From the NCBI GenBank assembly GCA_003142515.1, contig PLMO01000154.1, positions 1 through 38,173 of the forward strand: a stretch of 38,173 nucleotides of DNA. Reading direction: 5' to 3'. Source of the stretch: Bacteroidales bacterium (lineage in GTDB: Bacteria; Bacteroidota; Bacteroidia; Bacteroidales; FEN-979). Positions 7,361 to 14,060 of the stretch are shown here, piece by piece; position 1 is the first letter of the stretch, and the number at the start of each line of letters is the position of its first letter. Both the position numbers and the translations under genes were made by a program. The notes below the pieces were generated by a model. It did no database searches, was not told the origin of the DNA, and worked only from the letters and a program-made list of their open reading frames with translations.

Positions 7361-9787
7361 TTAAATATGTAAAAGAACTTGTAAGGAGGTCGTCCTTGGC
7401 GCTTCAATAGTAATGGGTCTCAGTGAATATTCTGTATTGAAAAAATTATTTACCAGCAGAGAAAACTTGAAATCCCTGATGTTGTAACTTACCCGGACAT
7501 CCACGATGAAATTCCCGTCATTGTTCTGTTCCCTGTATTTCTTGATTCCCGAATGCATCGCAGTCGGTGTATCCAGCTGGTAAAGAAAGATATCGATATT
7601 TTTCATGTACCCGTAATACTTCCCGGCAAACCCGATGGAGAACCTTTTTTTATAGGTAAGCTGAAGATCGGATTTGAAGAGACTCTGGATGCGATACTTC
7701 AGGATATTTCCGCTGGTATCGGAGGAAGTGTTTGCATAGGTATAATTGCGGACTTTCTGGGTGCTTGTTTCAAAATGGGAGTAGTAAACCTCATCCGGTT
7801 GCAGCGCTATGGGGATGGAATAGGTGTAACCGAGAAGTAACGATATTTCCAGGTTCCGTACAATTCTTCCTTCTCCGCCCAATGTCATATCCACGCCATA
7901 GATTCGGGCAGGACCGGTATTCAGGAACTTAAACCCGAGATCATTTTTGAAGATCGGAGAATTTCCCCAGATACCGAAATTGAACTCGATGTAATTCTTA
8001 TAATTTTCAAGGAACCCTGAAATATCAGCCATTCCAATGAACTTGCCAAACTTGAATAATTGTTTCGCACCGACCTCATAAGAAAGACAGGTTTCAGATT
8101 TAAGATCGGGATTCGGGTAAAAGCCAAATCCTCCGGAATTAGTAGTTATGTAACATTCACCAATGCTGGGCGCCCTGTAACCCTGTCCTACAGAAGCCCT
8201 GAAAAATGTAGCTTTGCCAACTCTCAGGTTCAGCCCGCCTCTGAAAATAGGCTTGTTTTCGGTCATGCTGTCGATCCTGTAATATTCCCAGCGGCCCCCC
8301 ACGAGGAGAGAGAGCCGGTCCCAGAACTTTTTTTCAAGCTGCGCATAAACAGCCAGGTTCTCGGAGGTGTATTCCCCGTTCTGATTTGCCGCAGTGGTTC
8401 CCAGGGAATCCAGTACTCCGGAGAAGACTTTGCCATAGGAATGGGAATACGTATTCGTGATGCCCAATACCAATACAAGTTCCTTCACTTTTTTAAACCT
8501 TTGGGTATGCTGATAGTCGTTGTAAACCGTAAGGTAACGGTTCGACTGGTTGTTGTTTGCATCGGTATTCCCGTAATAGATACGGTTCCTCAAACTATGG
8601 CTGTTCCCGTTTTTATTAAAATATTTTATATAGGGATCAACGAAAAAAGTGAATTGTTTAAAGATCGATAAAGCGCCGGGGTAAGAACGGTACAGGTTGC
8701 TATCGGCATTATACCAGAAGTAAGTCTCCGAATTTTCGTTATACATAAAATTACCGTTGATACCATAGGTCAACCCTTCAATTTTCTTGTTCCGGACCCT
8801 TGTGTTAAAGTAAACTTTTCCCCTCTTGGTAAAGGCGCCTTTGTTAAATACCGAATCAGGGACCGCGTCAAAAACCTTCGCAGGAGTGCCGCCAATGTAA
8901 CCCTGATCGCTATAAAGATTGATACCGAATCCGAGGTCGATATTATCCATTTTCTGCAAATGAGATAACGATAATCCAAAGAAAATGGGATTCATACCAG
9001 TCCATGGGGTGGCGTAACTTCGGTCGGGTTTACTGTAGACCCCGATAAACGAATTCACTTTGGTTTCCGGTATATCTGTAGGGTATGCCGTGCGGATGTT
9101 GATTGCGCCGGTAATGGCGGAAGAACCATATATGACCGATGAAGCTCCTTTCACCACCTCAATTTGTTCCACATCATCCACGGGAAGAAAACCCCAGTCG
9201 GGACGGCCGGCATCACCTCTGAGGACAGGAATATCATCCACCATTACCATGACACGGCTTCCGAGGCCGGAACTGAACCCGCTGCCGCCGCGGATCTGCG
9301 GTTCATTGTTCACGATGGTGATCCCGGGGATCTTGTCAATCGCCTTATCAATACTGCTCGGGTTGGAGGATAAGATGGATTGCGATTTCAACACTTCGAT
9401 CGTAGAAATGGAGTTCTCAACTTTCTGTTCATATTTTGATCCTGAAACTACAAATGTGCTCAGTTCCTGGGAAACCGGCGTCATCTGGATGTCGAGATAG
9501 AATCTCCTTCTTCCGTCAATATTGATATGCTTTTCTTGTTTATCATACCCCACGCAGGATATGAACAGGACAGTATCTCCCCTGGACAGTTCTATCTGGT
9601 ATAACCCTTTGCTATCACTGAAAGTACCTGTCGGTAATCCTTTGATCCCGATGTTGACAAAAGGGATGGCCTCATTTGTCTGCTCATCCATGACCTTTCC
9701 CATCACAATACAGGTCTGCGCCCTGATTCCTGTAAAGGAAATAAGGGCAAGTACCATGGCAAAAAGCAGGAGGTAGAATCGTTTCAT
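7361..9787 (-). CDS. TonB-dependent receptor (siderophore/vitamin-type) with regulatory-like N-terminal domain
   Basis: 808 residues from the ATG at 9787 (MKRFYLLLFAMVLALIS...). An ATG 21 nt further upstream lies inside the -7 promoter box and is rejected. After the signal peptide come a CarboxypepD_reg-like domain (about 25-100; GKVMDEQTNEAIPFVNIGIK, GYDKQ), a plug (about 115-230; SIDKAIDKIPGITIV, PQIRGGSGFSSGLGSRVMVM, DDVEQIEVVKGASSVIYGSS) and a barrel with a YRAPSIGE motif typical of FecA/CirA/BtuB-type receptors. The short length and plug style point to a small ligand such as a metal chelate or vitamin rather than a glycan. The ligand is not determinable here. It is the first gene of a probable receptor - T9SS protein - rocD transcript. 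Confidence 0.92.
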   Translation of the reverse strand: MKRFYLLLFAMVLALISFTGIRAQTCIVMGKVMDEQTNEAIPFVNIGIKGLPTGTFSDSKGLYQIELSRGDTVLFISCVGYDKQEKHINIDGRRRFYLDIQMTPVSQELSTFVVSGSKYEQKVENSISTIEVLKSQSILSSNPSSIDKAIDKIPGITIVNNEPQIRGGSGFSSGLGSRVMVMVDDIPVLRGDAGRPDWGFLPVDDVEQIEVVKGASSVIYGSSAITGAINIRTAYPTDIPETKVNSFIGVYSKPDRSYATPWTGMNPIFFGLSLSHLQKMDNIDLGFGINLYSDQGYIGGTPAKVFDAVPDSVFNKGAFTKRGKVYFNTRVRNKKIEGLTYGINGNFMYNENSETYFWYNADSNLYRSYPGALSIFKQFTFFVDPYIKYFNKNGNSHSLRNRIYYGNTDANNNQSNRYLTVYNDYQHTQRFKKVKELVLVLGITNTYSHSYGKVFSGVLDSLGTTAANQNGEYTSENLAVYAQLEKKFWDRLSLLVGGRWEYYRIDSMTENKPIFRGGLNLRVGKATFFRASVGQGYRAPSIGECYITTNSGGFGFYPNPDLKSETCLSYEVGAKQLFKFGKFIGMADISGFLENYKNYIEFNFGIWGNSPIFKNDLGFKFLNTGPARIYGVDMTLGGEGRIVRNLEISLLLGYTYSIPIALQPDEVYYSHFETSTQKVRNYTYANTSSDTSGNILKYRIQSLFKSDLQLTYKKRFSIGFAGKYYGYMKNIDIFLYQLDTPTAMHSGIKKYREQNNDGNFIVDVRVSYNIRDFKFSLLVNNFFNTEYSLRPITIEAPRTTSLQVLLHI

Positions 9788-9805
9788 GCTTTTGGGTTTA
9801 TGGAA

Positions 9806-9839
9806 CAAAAATAGGTAAATTTATCAAAGCTAATTCAAA
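9806..9839 (-). promoter_or_regulatory. Candidate promoter for the TonB receptor operon
   Basis: On the minus strand TATTTTTG (9806-9813), a perfect -7 match, lies 22 nt downstream of TTTG (9836-9839). The -33 element overlaps the end of the ubiD coding region. The position requires the receptor to start at 9787. Confidence 0.55.
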
Positions 9840-11742
9840 AACCTTCATGCACCATTGCCCCATCATTGAGTATCAATGATCTGTATTTCCGGGATGGGGA
9901 GGATACCAGGGCCCCCAATCCGTACTTTTCCCATTTTTCATCCACTTTCCGGATGGTAGGTTCATCCATTACGATGATGTTGGGCCAGTCACGCTCAAAT
10001 CCGTCAAATCCGGCGGTTTTACGGGTACCATCCAGAACCAGCACCGGGAATGATGTTCCATTGTCAGAAACCGGGTGAAAACAATCCCTCATCGGGTCAA
10101 TATTATTGGCAGCGATCCATGCAATATCGGCAGGTGAATGAATGTCGACCTCCGAATCCAGGAAGAGCAGGAATTTAATATCCCTTATGAGGCCTTGTCT
10201 CATGATCTCAGTGCTGATCTCACGTACATGGCTGGTCCGGCTCTTTTTAACCGACAGGACCACAAGCGAAATTCCTTCAGGCAGAAACGTTTCATTGACA
10301 GCAATCACCTCCGGAAATTTTTCCTGAAGGACAAGTGTATCGATGAATGGTTGAAAAGTATTGGAAGAAGATCCTTCTGATTCTTCCGGCCATTTTACCG
10401 TTGCATCGATTCCCATTTTGCTGCCGAATGAAAAATGGCGGCTGGAGTGATCCAGGATGTCGACAGGGCCTTTGATAAAGTGGATATCCTGCAGGGGACC
10501 GGTCATTTGTGTAACTTCCCTTGCCACGGCCTTGTAGTCCGACAGATCAACATCCCTGCTTATCACAACCATGATCTTGTTGAACATCATCTGCCCGGCG
10601 CCCCAGAGCGAAGTCATGACTTTCATTGCCTGGCCGGGAAATGATTTTTCGATCTTTGTGATCATGATATTATGGAAAACCCCGGCCACAGGCATATTGA
10701 TGTCGTTCATCTCCGGAACGGCAATCAGTTTCATCGGGAAAAGAAAGAGACGTTCGGTTGCTTTTCCCATCCAGCCATCTTCCATGGGCGGTATTCCTAC
10801 GACAATTGCCGGGTATATGGCATTTTTCCGGTGTGTGATGCAGGTTACATGAAAACGGGGATAGAGGTCGGCGAGGGAATAAAAACCGGTATGGTCGCCA
10901 AAGGGACCTTCCATGATGAATTCTTCTTCCGGGTTGACGTAACCCTCTATGACAAAGTCCACATCAGAAGGAACTTCCAGGTCATTCGTCAAACACCTGA
11001 CCAGATCGACTCTCTTTTTCCGCAGGAATCCCGAAAGCATATATTCGTCAAGGTTTTCGGGCAAGGGGGCTGTTGCTGCGTAGGTATAAGCCGGGTCGCC
11101 GCCAAGGGTAACCGACACCGGCATTTTTTTCCCGAGTTCCTTGTATTTCGAAAAATGATGCGCAGATCCTTTGTGCCGGTGCCAGTGCATGCCGGTGAGG
11201 GCAGGACCGAATATCTGCATGCGATACATGCCCTGGTTGCGAATGCCGGTAACAGGATCTTTGGTATGAACGATTGGTAGGGTAATGAACGGTCCACCGT
11301 CGGCAGGCCAGCAGGTGAGTACCGGAAGCTTCGTGAGGTCGGGCGTTTCCATGATTACTTCCTGACAACTTCCTTTTCTCTTTACCGACCTTGGAAACCA
11401 GGATGAAATATCTTTCAGGGCAGGCAGGATCTTCAGTTTTTCAAAGAAAGTTTCTTTAGGTCCGAGGAAATCCCGAAGTATCTTCCCCAACTCCTCCCCT
11501 GCAGCATCCAGGTTGTCTACCCCCAATGCCATACACATTCTTTTCTCCGAACCGAAAGCATTGATCAGAACAGGAAAACCGGTACCATTGTTTTCAAATA
11601 AAAGCGCTTTGCCGTTGTTTTTGCTGACCCGGTCGGTTATCTCGGTGATCTCCAGGTGTGGAGACACAAACTCTTTGATCCTTACCAGTTCCCCGGCAGA
11701 TTCAAGGGCGGAAATAAAGTGAGACAGGGTTTTGTAAGACAT
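9835..11742 (-). CDS. UbiD family prFMN-dependent decarboxylase
   Basis: 635 residues with UbiD features: MSYKTLSHFISALESAGELVRI at the N-terminus, RNQGMYRMQIFGPALTGMHWHRHKG in the substrate and prFMN region, and EEFIMEGPFGDHTGFY (the EGPxGDHTGxY signature, with acidic residues used in catalysis and metal binding). The family decarboxylates aromatic or unsaturated acids with prenylated FMN made by a UbiX partner; in quinone-making bacteria it often acts in menaquinone or ubiquinone synthesis. It is longer than E. coli UbiD (about 500). No ubiX is in view. It lies downstream of the ccm genes on the same strand, separated by 135 bp carrying heptamer repeats, so a respiratory (menaquinone-related) role is plausible but inferred. 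Confidence 0.9.
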   Translation of the reverse strand: MSYKTLSHFISALESAGELVRIKEFVSPHLEITEITDRVSKNNGKALLFENNGTGFPVLINAFGSEKRMCMALGVDNLDAAGEELGKILRDFLGPKETFFEKLKILPALKDISSWFPRSVKRKGSCQEVIMETPDLTKLPVLTCWPADGGPFITLPIVHTKDPVTGIRNQGMYRMQIFGPALTGMHWHRHKGSAHHFSKYKELGKKMPVSVTLGGDPAYTYAATAPLPENLDEYMLSGFLRKKRVDLVRCLTNDLEVPSDVDFVIEGYVNPEEEFIMEGPFGDHTGFYSLADLYPRFHVTCITHRKNAIYPAIVVGIPPMEDGWMGKATERLFLFPMKLIAVPEMNDINMPVAGVFHNIMITKIEKSFPGQAMKVMTSLWGAGQMMFNKIMVVISRDVDLSDYKAVAREVTQMTGPLQDIHFIKGPVDILDHSSRHFSFGSKMGIDATVKWPEESEGSSSNTFQPFIDTLVLQEKFPEVIAVNETFLPEGISLVVLSVKKSRTSHVREISTEIMRQGLIRDIKFLLFLDSEVDIHSPADIAWIAANNIDPMRDCFHPVSDNGTSFPVLVLDGTRKTAGFDGFERDWPNIIVMDEPTIRKVDEKWEKYGLGALVSSPSRKYRSLILNDGAMVHEGF

Positions 11743-11757
11743 TTGTTCAGAAATTAG

Positions 11758-11872
11758 TGTTAAGTTTTAAGTGTTAAGTGTTAAGTGATGAAACATTATT
11801 ATATCATCCTCATAATCAAGATTCAAAACATAAAACTCAAAAATTCTTAAACTTAAAACTTAAAACTTAACA
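11758..11872. repeat. Pair of heptamer arrays in inverted orientation between ccmE and ubiD
   Basis: Left arm 11758-11785: TGTTAAG, TTTTAAG, TGTTAAG, TGTTAAG. Right arm from about 11824, clearest at 11852-11872: CTTAAAA, CTTAAAA, CTTAACA. The arms are near-complements (GTGTTAAGTTTTAAGT pairs exactly with ACTTAAAACTTAACAC), so the transcript could fold into a hairpin of at least 16 bp around a loop of about 70 nt. It fills the 135-bp gap between ccmE and ubiD. Confidence 0.8.
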
Positions 11873-11877
11873 CTTTT

Positions 11878-12288
11878 TCACTTCGTTTTGTACGTTTTTG
11901 TGCCGAATTTTTCCGGTTTGTTGGCGTTGTATTTCGATGGACATTTGAGCAAGAGGCTGGTGGCGAGAAACTCATTTTTTTTCATCGAACCTATGACAAC
12001 TACTTTTTCGGATTTCTCGAAATCCTGCGGCTTTGGATTTTTGTACACCACCTTTTTTTCTAATCCTTTATCATCGATCAGGTAGAATGAAAACCGGTTT
12101 ACATTTTTTGTTGCATCATAGTCGATGGATTTATTCTTGTCGAGGCGCCCGATGATATGAAATTCTTTTCCTGGCATGGCAGAGGCTTCTGAAAAATTTG
12201 AATAGGTGCTGGAATCCGTTAATGTTGTTACTACAACGGCAACTGCAATCATCAATACAAGCAGGGTAACAATATGGATGGTCTTCAT
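11878..12288 (-). CDS. ccmE: Cytochrome c maturation protein CcmE, CXXXY variant
   Basis: 136 residues: one N-terminal membrane anchor (about 4-22, IHIVTLLVLMIAVAVVV) and a periplasmic OB-fold domain. CcmE receives heme from CcmC and passes it to CcmF. The usual heme-binding HXXXY motif is replaced by CPSKY (Cys116, Tyr120), the CXXXY form described for archaeal and some bacterial variant Ccm systems that lack CcmH. GRLDKNKSIDYDATKNVNRFSFYL and KVVVIGSMKKNEFLATSLLLKCPSKY match CcmE strand order. The ATG overlaps the ccmD-like stop by 4 nt (ATGA), so translation is coupled. Confidence 0.88.
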   Translation of the reverse strand: MKTIHIVTLLVLMIAVAVVVTTLTDSSTYSNFSEASAMPGKEFHIIGRLDKNKSIDYDATKNVNRFSFYLIDDKGLEKKVVYKNPKPQDFEKSEKVVVIGSMKKNEFLATSLLLKCPSKYNANKPEKFGTKTYKTK

Positions 12289-12428
12289 TTTTCCGGTTCA
12301 GAGATTTTCTCTACTTCTTTTTCCAGCTTAGTAACTTTCCTGTCGATCGTAAAAAGGTAAACAAAAATGCCGACCAGGATAAGGGCCAGAATGGCAACCA
12401 CGACAAAGATCTTTCCGTTTGCTAACAT
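12285..12428 (-). CDS. CcmD-like small membrane protein
   Basis: This 47-residue ORF starts MLANGKIFVVVAIL, has a single membrane helix (about 7-27, FVVVAILALILVGIFVYLF) and a charged tail predicted to be helical (DRKVTKLEKEVEKISEPEK). It sits exactly between ccmC (6 nt downstream of the ccmC stop) and ccmE (4-nt ATGA overlap). CcmD is a small single-span protein that helps release heme-loaded CcmE from the CcmABC complex; size, topology and position all fit. Sequence similarity in such short proteins is weak, so the assignment rests mainly on synteny. Confidence 0.8.
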   Translation of the reverse strand: MLANGKIFVVVAILALILVGIFVYLFTIDRKVTKLEKEVEKISEPEK

Positions 12429-12434
12429 GGGTTT

Positions 12435-13121
12435 TTATTTATTATCGATGATCAGTCTTATTCTTCTTATCCGCACTCTGAGTTTATAGATCCAGACGCC
12501 GAGGAGGACCCATCCAAGCATAGCGGGATAGAAAATGAGGCGCATGGAAGGCGGCAGGTGCAATGGCAATATCGTATTGGCATTGTTTCCGCCGGCCGGA
12601 TGGATACTTTCGCCGGCCAGGCGTGGCAGGATTATGACAAGGACGATCCAGAGGAAGAAGGCAAAAATGTTGTAGATCGCTGCCACCTTGGCCCGTTTAT
12701 GGGTATCGTCAATGGATCCGCGGAGGATTGCATAGGCAAGATAGATGATCAGTCCAACGGCGGCTCCATTCAGTTTCGGGTCTTTAACCCAGGGTGAACC
12801 CCAGGTAAAGTTGGCCCAGATCATTCCCGTAAAAATACCCAGGAAGCCAAACATCAAACCTACATTCACAGCTTCCACAGCCCTGATATCCTCCTGCTCA
12901 TCGAATTTCCGCAGGTACCGTAAGCTGTAAACAAACCCTGTGATCAGCATGGTAAACATGCCAAACCACATCCCTACATGATAGAAGATGTTCCGCATGG
13001 ATTCTGCAGCAACCTCCATCCCTTCAAAAGAAACCGTGATGAAAAAACCACCGATAACGGCATAGAGAAGCAGTATCCCAGCAAGCACCTTCCACCAATA
13101 TTTTCTTATGTTTGTCACCAA
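12435..13121 (-). CDS. ccmC: Heme exporter protein CcmC (WWD-domain heme handling protein)
   Basis: 228 residues with about six membrane helices (approx. 10-32, 48-70, 86-108, 118-135, 145-166, 195-218). The Trp-rich periplasmic loop MIWANFTWGSPWVKDPKLN corresponds to the WWD heme-binding signature (WGxxWxxD), and His residues in FYHVGMWFGMF and LHLPPSMR fit the axial heme ligands. CcmC loads heme onto CcmE. It is followed by the ccmD-like gene after 6 nt and preceded by ccmB across a 94-bp heptamer array. Confidence 0.92.
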   Translation of the reverse strand: MVTNIRKYWWKVLAGILLLYAVIGGFFITVSFEGMEVAAESMRNIFYHVGMWFGMFTMLITGFVYSLRYLRKFDEQEDIRAVEAVNVGLMFGFLGIFTGMIWANFTWGSPWVKDPKLNGAAVGLIIYLAYAILRGSIDDTHKRAKVAAIYNIFAFFLWIVLVIILPRLAGESIHPAGGNNANTILPLHLPPSMRLIFYPAMLGWVLLGVWIYKLRVRIRRIRLIIDNK

Positions 13122-13142
13122 ATTATTTCATTAATAGGTACT

Positions 13143-13212
13143 GAATAATTATGAATCTTGAATTATGGATTATGAGATTAATTCGTAATTCATAATTGAT
13201 AATTCGTAATTG
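13143..13212. repeat. Heptamer array between ccmB and ccmC, two opposed halves
   Basis: Ten successive 7-bp units fill most of the 94-bp gap. The first half is of TATGAAT type (GAATAAT, TATGAAT, CTTGAAT, TATGGAT, TATGAGA), the second of GTAATTC type (TTAATTC, GTAATTC, ATAATTG, ATAATTC, GTAATTG). The halves are roughly inverse complements (AATTATGAAT against ATTCATAATT), so a hairpin in the ccm transcript is possible. The array ends three bases before the ccmB stop codon. Confidence 0.85.
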
Positions 13213-13215
13213 AAT

Positions 13216-13875
13216 TTAGTCTCTCCAAAGATACGGAAATAATAAATAAGCCAGGATGATGACGGCCACATTGATGGTGAGCAGGATGATGATAAAGCCG
13301 TAGTTTCCCGACCATTGGGCGGCTGAGAGGGCGTTCTTTGAAACTTTCATCAGGGTTCCGAGCAGTGGAAGGACGATGGGAAAGCTCAGGATCGCCATGA
13401 GCGAGAAATTGTTGCTGGCCCTCGAGGCAATGGCGGCAACCATCGTAAGGATAGAAGCCAGGCCCAGACTGCCAAGGATCAGCGTAGTAAGAAAAAGCGG
13501 AATATTGACGACCAGATTCCCCATTAGCAGGAGGAAAAAGACAAAGGAGAGGACCGATAGGATGGTCATGAGTAAGAGGTTGTAAATGACCTTTGAAAGC
13601 AGGATGGCCTGGGGACTGGCAATTGTGTAATAGTAGAGGTGGCGTGCAGGGCTTTCCTGGATGAAGCTTTTGGAAATCCCGTTAACAGCAACGAAGAGGA
13701 GGATGATCCAGAACAGCGAATTCCAGGTATCCCTATCGATGATACGGTCGAAGGCCAGGTAGGTTACGAAGATGGTGGAAACCAGGTAGAGGAGAATCCC
13801 GTTCAGAACATATTTCTGCTTTAATTCAAGACGGATTTCTTTCCCGATCAGATGTTTGATCTCGTTACCTAACAT
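13216..13875 (-). CDS. ccmB: Heme exporter protein CcmB (ABC transporter permease)
   Basis: 219 residues, a typical CcmB length, with six hydrophobic segments (approx. 25-42, 50-65, 98-122, 128-150, 160-176, 190-213). MLGNEIKHLIGKEIRLELKQKY and RHLYYYTIASPQAILLSKVIYN match the CcmB N-terminus and first loops. CcmB with the ATPase CcmA forms the transporter part of CcmABC, which releases holo-CcmE. No ccmA gene lies next to it: upstream are a candidate promoter and then a terminator, so CcmA must be encoded elsewhere. Confidence 0.9.
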   Translation of the reverse strand: MLGNEIKHLIGKEIRLELKQKYVLNGILLYLVSTIFVTYLAFDRIIDRDTWNSLFWIILLFVAVNGISKSFIQESPARHLYYYTIASPQAILLSKVIYNLLLMTILSVLSFVFFLLLMGNLVVNIPLFLTTLILGSLGLASILTMVAAIASRASNNFSLMAILSFPIVLPLLGTLMKVSKNALSAAQWSGNYGFIIILLTINVAVIILAYLLFPYLWRD

Positions 13876-13898
13876 TCTGCCTGTTTGATATTGGAAAG

Positions 13899-13906
13899 CA
13901 AAAGTA
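13899..13906 (-). promoter_or_regulatory. Candidate -7 element for the ccmBCDE transcript
   Basis: TACTTTTG on the minus strand matches TAnnTTTG exactly and lies 24 nt before the ccmB start. No convincing TTTG is found 17-23 nt upstream, so only half of the promoter is supported. Confidence 0.4.
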
Positions 13907-14011
13907 AGGAATTTTCCCGAATGCTTGGTTTTTCACAAGAAACCAACAAATGCCGGTTCCTTGATTTGTGGTAAAAAAATTAAACCACAAAGTAACACAA
14001 AGGATTATTCC

Positions 14012-14041
14012 AAAAAAAAAGCCCCGGCGAACCAGGGCTTT
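14012..14041 (-). terminator. Rho-independent terminator of Asp-box/T9SS unit 1
   Basis: Read on the minus strand: AAAGCCCTGG, TTCG tetraloop, CCGGGGCTTT and a run of Ts; a 10-bp stem with one G-U pair. It begins 19 nt after the stop codon, the same distance as in the two sister units. Confidence 0.92.
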
Positions 14042-14060
14042 TCTTCAGTTCATTAAATGA

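Noticed and set aside
8060-8671. 203-codon plus-strand ORF
   Set aside because: Lies wholly antisense to the TonB receptor, whose barrel sequence is clear; no promoter or domain.
10672-11280. 202-codon plus-strand ORF
   Set aside because: Antisense to ubiD, which carries intact family motifs in the same region.
11878-12288. CcmE as a broken gene because the heme-binding His is absent
   Set aside because: The CXXXY motif is a known functional variant, and the rest of the domain and operon structure are intact.
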